Positions 1-8,407 of a stretch of DNA of 47,474 bases are shown here, one piece after another. The notes below the pieces were generated by a model. That model had not been told where the DNA came from and made no database searches. It saw nothing but the letters and a program-made list of their open reading frames with translations. Location: positions 1-47,474 of the forward strand of contig CAYGGJ010000002.1 in the NCBI GenBank assembly GCA_964349415.1, given 5' to 3'. This DNA comes from 2-01-FULL-40-42 sp964349415 (lineage in GTDB: Bacteria > Patescibacteriota > Microgenomatia > UBA1406 > GWC2-37-13). Made by a program: the position numbers and the translations under genes. Numbering within the stretch: the stretch's first letter is position 1; every line of letters starts with the position of its first letter.

Positions 1-40
1 GCTCTTACTTACTTCTTATATAGTTGTAATAAATATTGTT

Positions 41-46
41 TAATAT
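41..46 (+). promoter_or_regulatory. -10 element, leaderless type
   Basis: TAATAT lies 6 nt before the ATG at 53. With a normal -10 to start-site distance, transcription would begin on the A of the ATG. No Shine-Dalgarno sequence fits in the gap. This is the same geometry as many other genes in the window. Confidence 0.55.
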
Positions 47-52
47 ACCTGT

Positions 53-349
53 ATGGCAGACAAAACTGAAGAAGTACGGACAGTAGAACAAAAAGGGAAT
101 CCAATGAACGGAGTGGTAATAGCTCTTGTTCTCCTACTCATAGTAGTAATCGCAGTTGCGGCATACCTGCTCGGAGGCAATAAGCTGGAAAATGAAAACG
201 CAAGCCTTACTCCTTCTCCCAGCCCCATAAATAACACGAACACTCTCCCATCACCTACAAACGAACCTGAAAAAGAAGCTCCCACTCCAATAATTATCGA
301 AAAGGAAGTGGTGGTAACTTCAGCTCCGACCAATACGCCGGCTCCTTAA
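53..349 (+). CDS. Small single-pass membrane protein with Pro/Thr-rich tail
   Basis: This 98-residue protein has a charged N-terminus of about 18 residues, one strong hydrophobic helix at about residues 20-41 (VVIALVLLLIVVIAVAAYLL) and then a Pro/Thr/Ser/Asn-rich tail (repeated TPSPSP, PTNEPE, TNTPAP-like pieces). The likely topology is N-in with a disordered, wall-facing tail. I recognise no family and assign no function. The start is supported by the -10 element 6 nt upstream. The tail composition resembles the linker of the LytR_C protein at 34886, so a cell-envelope location is plausible but inferred. Confidence 0.7.
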   Translation: MADKTEEVRTVEQKGNPMNGVVIALVLLLIVVIAVAAYLLGGNKLENENASLTPSPSPINNTNTLPSPTNEPEKEAPTPIIIEKEVVVTSAPTNTPAP

Positions 350-364
350 GAAGCGTCAGATCTT

Positions 365-769
365 CTATAAATATTTCTTTTCAAACTCCTCTTTATTATC
401 ATATTCTACAAAGTCCTCGTGGTGCCACGGTTGAACATAACCGGGGAAAAGTTTATGTTTTATACCACACCAGTACTTTTCCGTTTCACTCGCTATCTTT
501 ACCGCATAGGCCAAAAGACCGTTGGCATAACTGCAGTATGCACAATAGATCTTTTCAAAGATATTAAGATACGAAAGCCAGGCTCTGTCAAAGACAATGT
601 AATTTTTCCTCTTCACCAGTGGAATTCCGAGAAGTGGAAAACAAACGTGGTGATAGATCTCAAACACTATATCCAGCAAGATTAATGGAAAAAGTGGTAG
701 AAAAAGGAAAGGTATAGATAAGAAGTGTCTTAGCGTAACAAATCGTCCTTTATCTTTTTTATATAACAT
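365..769 (-). CDS. Conserved hypothetical protein with CxYC and WCxxKH-type motifs
   Basis: The protein has 134 residues. An N-terminal hydrophobic stretch (about residues 14-45, LSIPFLFLPLFPLILLDIVF) is followed by a compact Cys/His-containing part: IYCAYCSYANGLL at about 74-86, then KYWCGIKHK at about 98-106, and a WHHEDF motif near the C-terminus. The spaced C-x2-C and C-x3-H pattern suggests metal binding or a membrane-associated redox or metal site; this is inference. I recall similar proteins as uncharacterised in other bacteria but know no function. It is transcribed divergently from cca with only 26 bp between the starts. Confidence 0.7.
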   Translation of the reverse strand: MLYKKDKGRFVTLRHFLSIPFLFLPLFPLILLDIVFEIYHHVCFPLLGIPLVKRKNYIVFDRAWLSYLNIFEKIYCAYCSYANGLLAYAVKIASETEKYWCGIKHKLFPGYVQPWHHEDFVEYDNKEEFEKKYL

Positions 770-783
770 GCAGGCGCTTTAAG

Positions 784-789
784 TATAAT
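784..789 (+). promoter_or_regulatory. -10 element of cca, leaderless type
   Basis: A perfect TATAAT is followed by a 6-nt spacer (agactc) and the cca ATG at 796. No -35 match is visible at 16-18 bp. It sits in the 26-bp gap shared with the divergent gene at 769. Confidence 0.7.
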
Positions 790-795
790 AGACTC

Positions 796-2133
796 ATGCA
801 AAAGCTTCCACAATACATTGAGTCTTTTATGGATATCTTTAGGAAGAACGATTTTGCCATTTATGTGGTAGGTGGTTCGATCCGCGATCTTCTAGTGGGT
901 AGAGTTCATAAAGACTGGGACTTTGCTACATCGGCGACTCCGGAAGAAATCTTAAAATTGTTTCCCAAGGGTTTTTATAATAACAAATTTGGAACTGTGG
1001 GGATATCTCTCGAAGTGAATGAAAATGTGTATGTATTTGAAGTCACTACTTTCAGAAGAGAAGCAGAATATAAAGATGGGCGAAGACCTGAAAAGATTGA
1101 ATGGGTAAAGACTATCGAAGAAGATCTTGCCAGACGCGATTTTACCGTTAACGCAATAGCATACGATGGAAAAAACTTTGTAGATCCTTTTGGTGGTAAA
1201 AAGGATGTTGAAAAAAAATTGATTCGTGCGGTGGGAGATCCAGACAAACGTTTCCAAGAAGATGCGCTTCGGTTGATGCGCGCCGTAAGACTTTCTTCAG
1301 AGCTTGGCTTTCTTATCGAGGAAAAAACGAGGGATTCTATACGAAAAAATGCTTTACTCATTAAAGACATCTCTGGAGAACGCATAAGGGATGAGTTTTT
1401 TAAAATTCTATCCTCTGGTAATCCCGCAGAAGGCATCCTTTTCTTAAGAAGCTGTGGTCTACTTGAGCAAATACTCCCTGAGGTTGATACGGCGTTTGAA
1501 ATCCCGCAGAAAAGTCCAAAGCGTCATCATATATATGATGTCGGAACTCATTTGGTAATGGCACTTAAAACTACACCGTCCACAAATCCGATAGTAAGAT
1601 TTGCTACTCTTCTTCATGATATAGGCAAAGTCAAAGCGTTCAAAAAAGATCCGGAGACCGATCTTATTACTTTTTTTAACCATGAGGTGATAGGTGCAAA
1701 ACAAGCAGGACAAATCGCAGATCGATTCAAACTTTCAAAGAAGGATAAGGAAAAGCTGATCCTATTGGTACGTCACCATCAGTTTACTGTTTCGGAATTA
1801 CAAACAGATAAGGCGATCCGACGATTTATACGGGAAGTCGGAAAAGAGAACGTGCAGGATATGTTGGATTTACGCACGGGCGACAGAGTCGGATCCGGAT
1901 CAACTCCTACTTCATGGCGTCTGGACTTGTTTAAAAAAAGACTCGAGGAGGTACAAAAAAAGCCTTTCTCAATAACAGATCTTAAAATCGACGGGAAAGA
2001 TGTAATGAAAGAGTTGAAAATAAAACCAGGTCCAAAGATCGGAGAAATTCTTAACACACTCTTTGAGGAAGTCGTAGAAGGCAAACTCAAAAACGAAAGG
2101 TCTGAACTTCTAAGGAAAGTTAAGACTATATAA
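796..2133 (+). CDS. cca: CCA tRNA nucleotidyltransferase with HD domain
   Basis: The 445-residue enzyme adds or repairs the 3' CCA of tRNAs. It shows the class II nucleotidyltransferase signature: GGSIRDLLVG at about residues 26-35, the metal-binding D-x-D as DWD about 5 residues later, the RRDFTVNA motif at about 113-120, then the RNA-binding helical region. A C-terminal HD hydrolase domain follows (LLHDIGK around residue 275). The length is normal for a bacterial CCA-adding enzyme with HD domain. It has real work here, because four of the eight tRNA genes in the window lack an encoded CCA. Its 3' end overlaps the convergent MBL gene by 8 bp. Confidence 0.95.
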   Translation: MQKLPQYIESFMDIFRKNDFAIYVVGGSIRDLLVGRVHKDWDFATSATPEEILKLFPKGFYNNKFGTVGISLEVNENVYVFEVTTFRREAEYKDGRRPEKIEWVKTIEEDLARRDFTVNAIAYDGKNFVDPFGGKKDVEKKLIRAVGDPDKRFQEDALRLMRAVRLSSELGFLIEEKTRDSIRKNALLIKDISGERIRDEFFKILSSGNPAEGILFLRSCGLLEQILPEVDTAFEIPQKSPKRHHIYDVGTHLVMALKTTPSTNPIVRFATLLHDIGKVKAFKKDPETDLITFFNHEVIGAKQAGQIADRFKLSKKDKEKLILLVRHHQFTVSELQTDKAIRRFIREVGKENVQDMLDLRTGDRVGSGSTPTSWRLDLFKKRLEEVQKKPFSITDLKIDGKDVMKELKIKPGPKIGEILNTLFEEVVEGKLKNERSELLRKVKTI

Positions 2134-2740
2134 TCCTTCTCGTTTCTTCTTCTCCGATTGTTGTTGGGTCGCCATGGCCGGAATAAACCAACGTCTCTTC
2201 GGGAAGGGAATAAAGTCTCTCTAAAGATTGTTTCAGGAGATTTTTATCGCTATAGGAAAAATCATAACGCCCAATTCCCTCTTTAAATAAAACATCTCCT
2301 GTGAAGATTGTTTTTTCATCTTCAAGGTAGAAACAGCGTGATCCGGGAGTATGACCGGGGACAGCCATTACTTCAAATTCAAAGCTTGAAACTTCAAATT
2401 TTCCTTCCATTAAATTCTTTGTCTCCTTAGGTTGCAAGACGGGAGGTGCGAATCCTAAAAAGTGCCTTGCCGTTTCCGCGACTCTTTTAACCAGAAACAA
2501 ATCTTCTTCTGCTATGTAGAAGGGCACGCTTAAGCTCAGTTGGATTTCTCCTGCGGCCATGATGTGGTCAAAGTGGCCATGTGTCGCAAAAAGAGCGTGG
2601 ACTTTAAGATTTTCTCTTTGGACTTTTTCAAGTATAAAATCAGCCGAATCTGCGGGATCAATAATTATGCAGTCTTTATCGTCTACTAAGAAATAGCAGT
2701 TTGCCTGCATCTCCCCCAGAGGGTAGGTCTGAATTTTCAT
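2126..2740 (-). CDS. MBL-fold metallo-hydrolase (glyoxalase II-like)
   Basis: A metallo-beta-lactamase fold protein of about 204 residues. It shows the HxHxDH zinc motif (THGHFDH, about residues 54-60), a PGHTPGS motif (about 128-134), FTGDVLF with the bridging aspartate, and a final SGHGDPT histidine motif. The family hydrolyses thioesters such as S-lactoylglutathione or related substrates; the substrate here is unknown. I chose the ATG at 2740 over the in-frame ATG at 2761 because it overlaps the secF stop as ATGA, the same coupling seen between secD and secF. It is the last gene of the minus-strand HTH-secD-secF operon. Confidence 0.9.
   Translation of the reverse strand: MKIQTYPLGEMQANCYFLVDDKDCIIIDPADSADFILEKVQRENLKVHALFATHGHFDHIMAAGEIQLSLSVPFYIAEEDLFLVKRVAETARHFLGFAPPVLQPKETKNLMEGKFEVSSFEFEVMAVPGHTPGSRCFYLEDEKTIFTGDVLFKEGIGRYDFSYSDKNLLKQSLERLYSLPEETLVYSGHGDPTTIGEEETRRII
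2371..2402. repeat. TTCAAA-rich repeated and palindromic stretch inside the MBL gene
   Basis: Two copies of CTTCAAATT flank a near-palindrome around AAGCTT. It reads in frame as a Phe/Glu/Ser-rich segment of the MBL protein (roughly residues 113-123). Confidence 0.45.
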
Positions 2741-3600
2741 CTTTTTCTTTTCTCCAGCCATACCAGAATTGGTGTTGCTACAAAAGGAGAGGAATAAGTA
2801 CCTGTAATAGTTCCAATAAGAAGAGCTGCGATGAAAAATCTAATTGTAGAGCCTCCCAGAAACACTAAGGCCAAAAGCATAAATACTATCGTCATTGAGT
2901 TATTTATTGATCGAACAAGAGTCTCCGTAAGTGCTCTGTTGGCATACTCTTCTATGTTTCCCCTACCTTCTGTTTTCTTATACTCCCTGATCTTATCGAA
3001 AACTACGATTGTGTCATGGACTGAGAATGACATCGTGGTCAAGAGAGCTGTGACAAATAAAGTGTCTACTTCAGCTTTAAAAAAGTAGGAAAGCAATGAG
3101 TACATACCAACAACTATTAAAAAATCATGCAGTAATGCAAATATCGCCGACAGGGCAAAATTCAATCCTTTAAATGAAAAACTCATATAGAGGAGGATTG
3201 CGATAATTGCGACCACCGAAGCAGTAATTGTTTTATACATTGTTTCTCTGCCTAAGACCGGCCCAACGGTCTCAGATCTGAGCACTTCAACCTTAAGTCC
3301 CAAATCTTTCTGTAGATCTTTTCTAAATTGAGCTTCCTTCTTTTCGTCAATGGCTTTAGTCCGGAGCTTCACGACATTCCTACCAACCTCGGATTCTACT
3401 GCTTCTATATCTTCTTTTTTTAGAATAGAAACTAATTGATCCTTGGAAATTTGCTTATTTATCTTGTACTCAAGTGTCGTGCCTCCTACAAAATCTATTG
3501 AATATCTGAATCCGTATGTAACCACGGAAAACATTCCTATTCCAATGACTATGAGAGAAATAAGTAAATAAACAAATCTGTATTTCAGAAAATCTATCAT
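2737..3600 (-). CDS. secF: Protein translocase subunit SecF
   Basis: SecF (287 residues) partners with SecD in the membrane complex that uses the proton-motive force to pull exported proteins through SecYEG. Visible are the N-terminal TM helix, the FSVVTYGFRYSIDFVGGT motif of the first extracytoplasmic segment, a small periplasmic-type domain, and five further TM helices containing the conserved SVHDTIVVFDKIRE region (around residues 190-206). Length is normal. Its ATG overlaps the secD stop (ATGA) and its own stop overlaps the next gene the same way, so the genes are translationally coupled. Confidence 0.95.
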   Translation of the reverse strand: MIDFLKYRFVYLLISLIVIGIGMFSVVTYGFRYSIDFVGGTTLEYKINKQISKDQLVSILKKEDIEAVESEVGRNVVKLRTKAIDEKKEAQFRKDLQKDLGLKVEVLRSETVGPVLGRETMYKTITASVVAIIAILLYMSFSFKGLNFALSAIFALLHDFLIVVGMYSLLSYFFKAEVDTLFVTALLTTMSFSVHDTIVVFDKIREYKKTEGRGNIEEYANRALTETLVRSINNSMTIVFMLLALVFLGGSTIRFFIAALLIGTITGTYSSPFVATPILVWLEKRKR

Positions 3601-4949
3601 TTATTTTTTTTGTAAAAAATGTTAATAAGATGCTTCGTGATAAAAACTCCTGTAAAGAGACTTGTCGCTACTCCTATTGCGAGAGTTAGAGCAAATCCTT
3701 TGACCAATCCAAACTGTGGAAAAAACTCCCAATTCAGAGGATTAAATAAAATAAACGCCACAATAAGTGTAGTAAAATTAGCGTCCTTAATCGTATCGAT
3801 TGCACGTCCAAAACCCAACCGTATCGCAATGTCAAAATCTCTTCCTCTTCTTAATTCTTCCTTAATCCTCTCGAATATGAGAATGTTTGAGTCAACTGCC
3901 ATCCCTATAGACAGGATAAATCCTGCAACACCGGACAAGGTAAGAACAACAGGGATTGTCCTGAATATTGCCAAGGATATTAAACCATAGATTATCAGCG
4001 CCATACAGGCAATCATGCCAAGTCTTCCGTAGTAAAGAATCATAAACAACATGACAGCGATTAGTCCCACCATTCCCGCAAAAACACTTTTTTGAATTTC
4101 TACGGCTCCCAGAGACGGCCCAATGTTTCTCTGCTCAATGAGTTTTATAGGAAGCGGCAATGACCCGGAATTAATTGCTATTGCAAGGCTCTTTGCTTCT
4201 TCAAGTGTAGACGAACCGGTAATTACTGCGTTGCCGTCAAGGATAGGTTGCTGGACTACCGGAGCGGATAATATTCGATCGTCAATGAAAATACCTATCT
4301 GTTTTCCTACGTTTTTCTGAGTTAGTTCGCCAAAAAGCCTGGCTCCTTCGGCTGAGAAACTTAATGCCACCTGTGGTTCGCCATTTTGTTCGTTAAATGA
4401 GACTGTCGCCTTCTTGACTTCTTTCCCAGCTAATTTAGCTTTAGGATTAAAGGCTAAGAGCAATGGCGCCTGAGTCGCATTGTTCATATTCTGAGGAAGC
4501 TCCTCCCTGAATGAAAGCTGTGCTGTCTTACCAACTAGTTTGACCGCTTCTTCAACATTGGTAATACCCGGCAGATCAATGGCAATTCTGAAACTATTGC
4601 CTGATTTTATCGTTTGAATGGAGGGTTCAGACACCCCAAAGAAATTAACACGCCTCTCTATTACATCTCGCGCTGAATTTAAGGAATCCTCTATGTCTTC
4701 CTTCTTTAATTTTGAAGTGTTGGCCTGGAAAACCAGATGGCTTCCTCCCTGTAGATCAAGACCAAGATGGGTCTTGAAATCTTTTTTTATATTTAGCCCT
4801 AAAATATTTGTATTTATTGAAAGTGGGTTTAGAGTAAAGTCAATTTTGCGGTTTGCGACATTGAGATTGACTCTGTAGTTTTCCGGCAGATCAATAAGGA
4901 GAATGAAAAGTGAAAGTATAACAATGCTTATTGTGGTAAAAAGTCTCAT
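3597..4949 (-). CDS. secD: Protein translocase subunit SecD
   Basis: SecD (450 residues) forms the larger half of the SecDF accessory translocase. It has an N-terminal TM helix, the LGLDLQGGSHL motif (about residues 62-72), the P1 domain with ERRVNFFGVSEP, and a C-terminal block of TM helices containing GMAVDSNILIFERIKEEL. It is shorter than the E. coli protein (about 615 residues) but has the usual length for compact bacterial SecDs. It starts inside the last codon of the upstream HTH gene (4-bp overlap). Confidence 0.95.
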   Translation of the reverse strand: MRLFTTISIVILSLFILLIDLPENYRVNLNVANRKIDFTLNPLSINTNILGLNIKKDFKTHLGLDLQGGSHLVFQANTSKLKKEDIEDSLNSARDVIERRVNFFGVSEPSIQTIKSGNSFRIAIDLPGITNVEEAVKLVGKTAQLSFREELPQNMNNATQAPLLLAFNPKAKLAGKEVKKATVSFNEQNGEPQVALSFSAEGARLFGELTQKNVGKQIGIFIDDRILSAPVVQQPILDGNAVITGSSTLEEAKSLAIAINSGSLPLPIKLIEQRNIGPSLGAVEIQKSVFAGMVGLIAVMLFMILYYGRLGMIACMALIIYGLISLAIFRTIPVVLTLSGVAGFILSIGMAVDSNILIFERIKEELRRGRDFDIAIRLGFGRAIDTIKDANFTTLIVAFILFNPLNWEFFPQFGLVKGFALTLAIGVATSLFTGVFITKHLINIFYKKNK

Positions 4950-5521
4950 TTCAAAAAGTCGTCTTCAGAGCCCGCAAGCATTATCTTAGGTTGCTTTAGA
5001 AATTTCCACACAAACGGGTCGTTATTTTTCTTCCTGAATGCAAATTCTTCCTCAGGCATTACCGTGTAATTTATCTCCCGTCCGAATTCCTTTTCTACTT
5101 CACCTATAATACTTGCAATCTCAGGCACAACTACAATTCCCACGATGACCAAATACACCTCGTCTTCTTTTATGGAGAGTCTTTTTATATATTTTGTGGA
5201 GAGCGCAATAAACTTAATCTTTCCGAGTTTTGAATGATTCTTATAAATGAGCTGGGAGAGCGTATCAAATTTGGAAAAAATTCTTAGAAATTCATCGTAA
5301 AAAGTGTAGTTTTTATTAATGGTATAAAATACCTTGTTGAGCCTTCTTTCTTTAAGTAGAACCTTTTCTCCTTCTAAAATGTCCAGTTCTCTTTTTACTG
5401 CGTTGACCTCTTCGTCAATCTCCCTTACTACTCTTCTCAAATAGTAATTCTCGTTGGGATGAAGAAAAAAAAGCTGCAACGTCTTCAGTCTTGTTTTGGA
5501 AGGTATGATTTTTTTTAACAT
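4946..5521 (-). CDS. HTH regulator fused to a degenerate nucleotidyltransferase-like domain
   Basis: The 191-residue protein starts with a winged-helix-like region (LKTLQLFFLHPNENYYLRRVVREI, about residues 13-36, with a basic wing near KERRLNKVFYTI). It ends with an alpha/beta domain (about 95-180) resembling MNT-type nucleotidyltransferases fused to ArsR-like HTHs, but lacking a recognisable GSxxR...DxD catalytic set. A DNA-binding sensor role is inferred. It is the first gene of the secD-secF-MBL operon and overlaps secD by 4 bp, so it may regulate this operon. A TATAAA lies 13 nt before the ATG. Confidence 0.65.
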   Translation of the reverse strand: MLKKIIPSKTRLKTLQLFFLHPNENYYLRRVVREIDEEVNAVKRELDILEGEKVLLKERRLNKVFYTINKNYTFYDEFLRIFSKFDTLSQLIYKNHSKLGKIKFIALSTKYIKRLSIKEDEVYLVIVGIVVVPEIASIIGEVEKEFGREINYTVMPEEEFAFRKKNNDPFVWKFLKQPKIMLAGSEDDFLK

Positions 5522-5611
5522 TTGGAACTAAAAGTTTATAGTGTTAAGCAAAAAGATGCAACTAAAAAAATTTGAACAGCTTTGGGGAAAGGTTCTATCC
5601 CAACAAAAAGA

Positions 5612-6769
5612 TTAGTAGGTCACTTTATTGCCTATTGGCAGGATTTCAACAAAGACCTGGCCTCTTACCAGCGAGAGTTCTTTTCCGGATGCATCGTAGA
5701 ATCTGATCATTTGTTTTTCATCAGGCTTTTTCCATGATATCTTAGCTGCCTTTCCGTCCTGGAAGATAAGGCCGTCTCCACTCCCCACTACATCATAAAG
5801 CAGGTGGCCACCGGGGTATCCGTCATTTGCAGGAGATTCATCAGCGAAAACAACAACTATATTTTTGGCTTTCAACGGCTTGTCTGTATTCTTGTCAATA
5901 TGAGGACTACCGCCATTATTTCTTATATATGAGTTGTCTGCCGAGTTATATACCCACTCCACTGAATAATCTCCACCGAATTGAGACCAAAACGGAAAAC
6001 TCACCTTTGCAACTTTTCCCCTGCTTCCTGCCCCCGCATCATCTCTGAATTTCCACGGAGTGAATCCCTTAGTCCATGTATTTCCTTTGGCATCCACATT
6101 TGAAAGCTTTCTATCTTTTTTTGCATAGTTCCAGAGCTTTGCGGTAGCCGCATACATCGTGTGCTCAGTCGCTCTATTAGGAAGTCTTTCATAATCCCGA
6201 TAATAGTAAGGGTAAGGTACTGCGAATTGATTCAGGTCATTGTAGCCGTCCCAGCCTAGATCCTGGATCTCACCTAGTGCATCTGCAGGTCCCGGAGTAT
6301 TTGCTCCACCAACGTGTGCATATAATGGATTCTGTCCATATCCCTCAAGCAGCTTAACATAGTAGATTCTCGCTGATCTGACAGGACCTACTGTTTTTGC
6401 GTCAAGACAATAATAAACAGCAAGAAAACGGGTAATTCCACCTTCTGCCACTGCTTCATAGATTACATCTGCGTTTGAAAGACCGGATTGAGGACGAGCA
6501 TCAAGATGATTTTCGACCATAATCCCCATCGGGCGTCTTCCTTCCCATCTTTCTTTTTGGGCTTTTGTAAAAAGTCTGCCGTTTATAGGACAGGCTTCGG
6601 TTTTTGGGCCTCCGTTCAATTCATCTACAGACTCGTCATTGAGAGAGGATTGATATTTTTCAAGTGTTTCTTTGTTTGGCCTGTAATACCCGAAGAAATA
6701 ATATGATAAGCCGGCGGACAGAAAAAACAAGACGATAGCAAAAATTACGGTATTCTTTTTAGTCAGCAT
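5612..6769 (-). CDS. DUF3048 (YerB-like) membrane-anchored extracytoplasmic protein
   Basis: The protein has 385 residues with an N-terminal anchor (about residues 8-28). The body matches the DUF3048 family as I know it: MVENHLDARPQSGLSNADVIYEA at about 83-105 (N-terminal domain), RSARIYYVKLLEGYG, HVGGANTP, and the second domain ending in FYDASGKEL...GQVFVEILP. The family is known as a YerB-type lipoprotein in Firmicutes and is of uncertain function in the cell envelope. Here the anchor is a TM helix rather than an obvious lipobox. The start is supported by a -10 element 7 nt upstream. Confidence 0.85.
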   Translation of the reverse strand: MLTKKNTVIFAIVLFFLSAGLSYYFFGYYRPNKETLEKYQSSLNDESVDELNGGPKTEACPINGRLFTKAQKERWEGRRPMGIMVENHLDARPQSGLSNADVIYEAVAEGGITRFLAVYYCLDAKTVGPVRSARIYYVKLLEGYGQNPLYAHVGGANTPGPADALGEIQDLGWDGYNDLNQFAVPYPYYYRDYERLPNRATEHTMYAATAKLWNYAKKDRKLSNVDAKGNTWTKGFTPWKFRDDAGAGSRGKVAKVSFPFWSQFGGDYSVEWVYNSADNSYIRNNGGSPHIDKNTDKPLKAKNIVVVFADESPANDGYPGGHLLYDVVGSGDGLIFQDGKAAKISWKKPDEKQMIRFYDASGKELSLVRGQVFVEILPIGNKVTY

Positions 6770-6776
6770 GTATCCA

Positions 6777-6782
6777 ATAATA
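6777..6782 (-). promoter_or_regulatory. -10 element of the DUF3048 gene, leaderless type
   Basis: On the minus strand TATTAT is followed by a 7-nt spacer (tggatac) and the ATG at 6769. Confidence 0.5.
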
Positions 6783-6885
6783 ATAATCGTAAGAGTCGGG
6801 CGACGTCAAGTCTAATAAGAAAGTTTCTTTATATGACAACCCAGATTCTCTCCGTTTCTAGTTATATATTCATTATAACACGTTG

Positions 6886-7335
6886 TTATTTGCTTGTCTT
6901 TATTGCCGTCTGCTCCTCTTCAGATAGTTGATATTCTTCCCCTTTTCCGTGCTTTACTCTTTTTGTATAAATGCGGACACCGTCATGGGTATATATAAAG
7001 TTTACCAAGATGCCGGATGACTCCCTATCCAATAGCGCAAGTACAAAACTTTGGTCTGTAGAACTTGTCCGGCTAAATGCATTGTACCGCACAAGTCCTG
7101 CTTTCTGAAAATAAAACTTAGAGTTATCTATTACCTGTCCTAGTTCCTTTTTTACTGCCGCCATTTCCCTTTGAATTGTCTCGTCGTGGGCAATGAGTGT
7201 TTCGAGAATTTCATCGAGCCGCTGTCTTCCAGTTCTTCTTACCAGCTGAAAATAGTGCTGACGCGTCTTGAAGAGGAAAAAAGATACTCCCGCAAGCCAG
7301 ACGAATAAGACAGCCAAAGCTGCATACAGAAACAT
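6886..7335 (-). CDS. DUF4446 family membrane-anchored protein
   Basis: This 149-residue protein has one N-terminal TM helix (about residues 3-23), a coiled linker, and then the typical DUF4446 block: VRYNAFSRTSSTDQSFVLALLD (about 82-103), a VNFIYTHDGVRIYTK strand region and a closing YQLSEEEQTAI. The family is widespread in Firmicutes and related bacteria and has no established function. A TAGAAT lies 8 nt before the ATG on the minus strand. Confidence 0.8.
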   Translation of the reverse strand: MFLYAALAVLFVWLAGVSFFLFKTRQHYFQLVRRTGRQRLDEILETLIAHDETIQREMAAVKKELGQVIDNSKFYFQKAGLVRYNAFSRTSSTDQSFVLALLDRESSGILVNFIYTHDGVRIYTKRVKHGKGEEYQLSEEEQTAIKTSK

Positions 7336-7390
7336 TAATCATCATTCTAACCACTTTACAAAATACTGTCAATATGTTAAAAGTTAGGTC

Positions 7391-7657
7391 ATGCCTAAAA
7401 GAACTAGGCGCGAAAAAGTTCTCGCAAAAGAACGTCGCCTAAAGTTACTGCAGGAGAGTCAGACTTACGTTTCTGAGTCTGCTCCGGTAAAGCAAATAAC
7501 TCAAACAGAGATCAAAACAGTGGACAAAACTTCACACCCTTCAACCGCTGGTGACAAGGTCCGCACCTACTTCATATCAGATTTTAAAAGGAGTTTGTTT
7601 TTTATCAGTATTATTATTGCGCTTGAAATCGCAGTGTATTTTGGTACGATTTATTAA
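7391..7657 (+). CDS. Small basic protein with C-terminal membrane anchor
   Basis: The 88-residue protein begins with a strongly basic segment (MPKRTRREKVLAKERRLK), has a polar, Ser/Thr-rich middle and ends in a hydrophobic helix (about residues 69-86). This is a tail-anchored layout with a positively charged cytosolic side that could bind RNA, ribosomes or lipid head groups (inference). I know no family. It lies 53 bp upstream of the DUF5679 gene on the same strand and the two may be co-transcribed. Confidence 0.6.
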   Translation: MPKRTRREKVLAKERRLKLLQESQTYVSESAPVKQITQTEIKTVDKTSHPSTAGDKVRTYFISDFKRSLFFISIIIALEIAVYFGTIY

Positions 7658-7690
7658 TTATTCAGATTTGAAGCTAAATAAGCACGTTTG

Positions 7691-7700
7691 AAAGGAGGTG
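7691..7700 (+). promoter_or_regulatory. Strong Shine-Dalgarno sequence
   Basis: AAAGGAGGTG is nearly a full complement of the 16S rRNA 3' end and lies 10 nt before the ATG at 7711. It stands out because most genes in this window have no such site. It fixes the start of a gene too short to be found by length alone. Confidence 0.8.
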
Positions 7701-7710
7701 AAATAAATCT

Positions 7711-7854
7711 ATGGCACAAATGTATTGCGTAAAATGTCGCGACAAAAGAGAAGTAGAGAACCCAGAAAAGGTAACCTTGAAAAATGGGAAACCAGCTCTT
7801 AAGGGAAAATGCCCAGTCTGCGGAACCGGAATGTTTAGAATCGGATCTGCATAA
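7711..7854 (+). CDS. DUF5679-type zinc-ribbon protein
   Basis: This is a 47-residue protein with two CxxC pairs: YCVKCRDK near the N-terminus and KCPVCGTG near residue 37. They are separated by a short beta hairpin (KVTLKNGKPALKG). This is the pattern I associate with the DUF5679 small zinc-ribbon family, common in CPR bacteria and some actinobacteria. Function is unknown; zinc-stabilised RNA, DNA or ribosome association is plausible. The strong SD upstream suggests high expression. A possible promoter (TTGAAA at 7623, TACGAT at 7645, 16-bp spacer) lies in the end of the preceding gene. Confidence 0.85.
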   Translation: MAQMYCVKCRDKREVENPEKVTLKNGKPALKGKCPVCGTGMFRIGSA

Positions 7855-7870
7855 GATCGCTTAAACGTTT

Positions 7871-8407
7871 CTAGGATTTCTGAAGAGCTATCTTTGCGAT
7901 TGTTTCGTACAGTGGCTTTTCGCTCTCAATAACGCTGTTATACAGCGTTATTTGAGTTATTTGGAAGTCCACTTCTATATCCAACTGCCGGATTTTTTTC
8001 TTAATGAGCAGATATTGTTGCTTCGAGGGAATTCTATATCTGGCAATTGCTATATGAGGTACAAATTTTTTTGTATTGTCCGATTGAAACTTTTCCCTCA
8101 CCCGTGAAACCAAATCCTCCACTGTTCTGTTTCTCAGAAACTTAAGGTAAAAAATCAGTGAATCCTTCATGAATAATTCTACTCCTCCTACATACATTTG
8201 GAACGGTTCGGTTTCAAAAACTGCCTCTTCAATCTGGTCTTTTAGTTTCTCTGAATCTCTTTTGTCGCCGAAGAAATGAAGCGTAATGTGATACTTTGAT
8301 TCGTCCACCCATCGAAAATCCGGATATTCTTTTTTAAAAGGCTCCAATTGTTGAGAAATGCTTTTTTTTACTTCTTCGGGCAGATCAATTGCTAGAAATA
8401 GACGCAT
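7871..8407 (-). CDS. thpR: RNA 2',3'-cyclic phosphodiesterase (2H family)
   Basis: A 178-residue 2H-family phosphoesterase, which hydrolyses 2',3'-cyclic phosphates on RNA. It begins MRLFLAIDLPEEV as family members do. The first catalytic motif is HIT (residues 40-42). The second is HIA (118-120) within VPHIAIARYR, so Ala replaces the usual Thr/Ser while the His is kept. Length is normal. It overlaps the end of the upstream nucleotidyltransferase by 23 bp on the same strand. Confidence 0.85.
   Translation of the reverse strand: MRLFLAIDLPEEVKKSISQQLEPFKKEYPDFRWVDESKYHITLHFFGDKRDSEKLKDQIEEAVFETEPFQMYVGGVELFMKDSLIFYLKFLRNRTVEDLVSRVREKFQSDNTKKFVPHIAIARYRIPSKQQYLLIKKKIRQLDIEVDFQITQITLYNSVIESEKPLYETIAKIALQKS

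Noticed and set aside
2737..2761. ATG at 2761 as start of the MBL gene
   Set aside because: The ATG at 2740 forms the ATGA overlap with the secF stop and fits the family start; the extra seven residues are a Lys-rich artefact inside secF.
6874..6889. ATAACACGTTGTTAT palindrome as a terminator of the DUF4446 gene
   Set aside because: The stem is only six AT-rich pairs with no U tract placed correctly; too weak to call.
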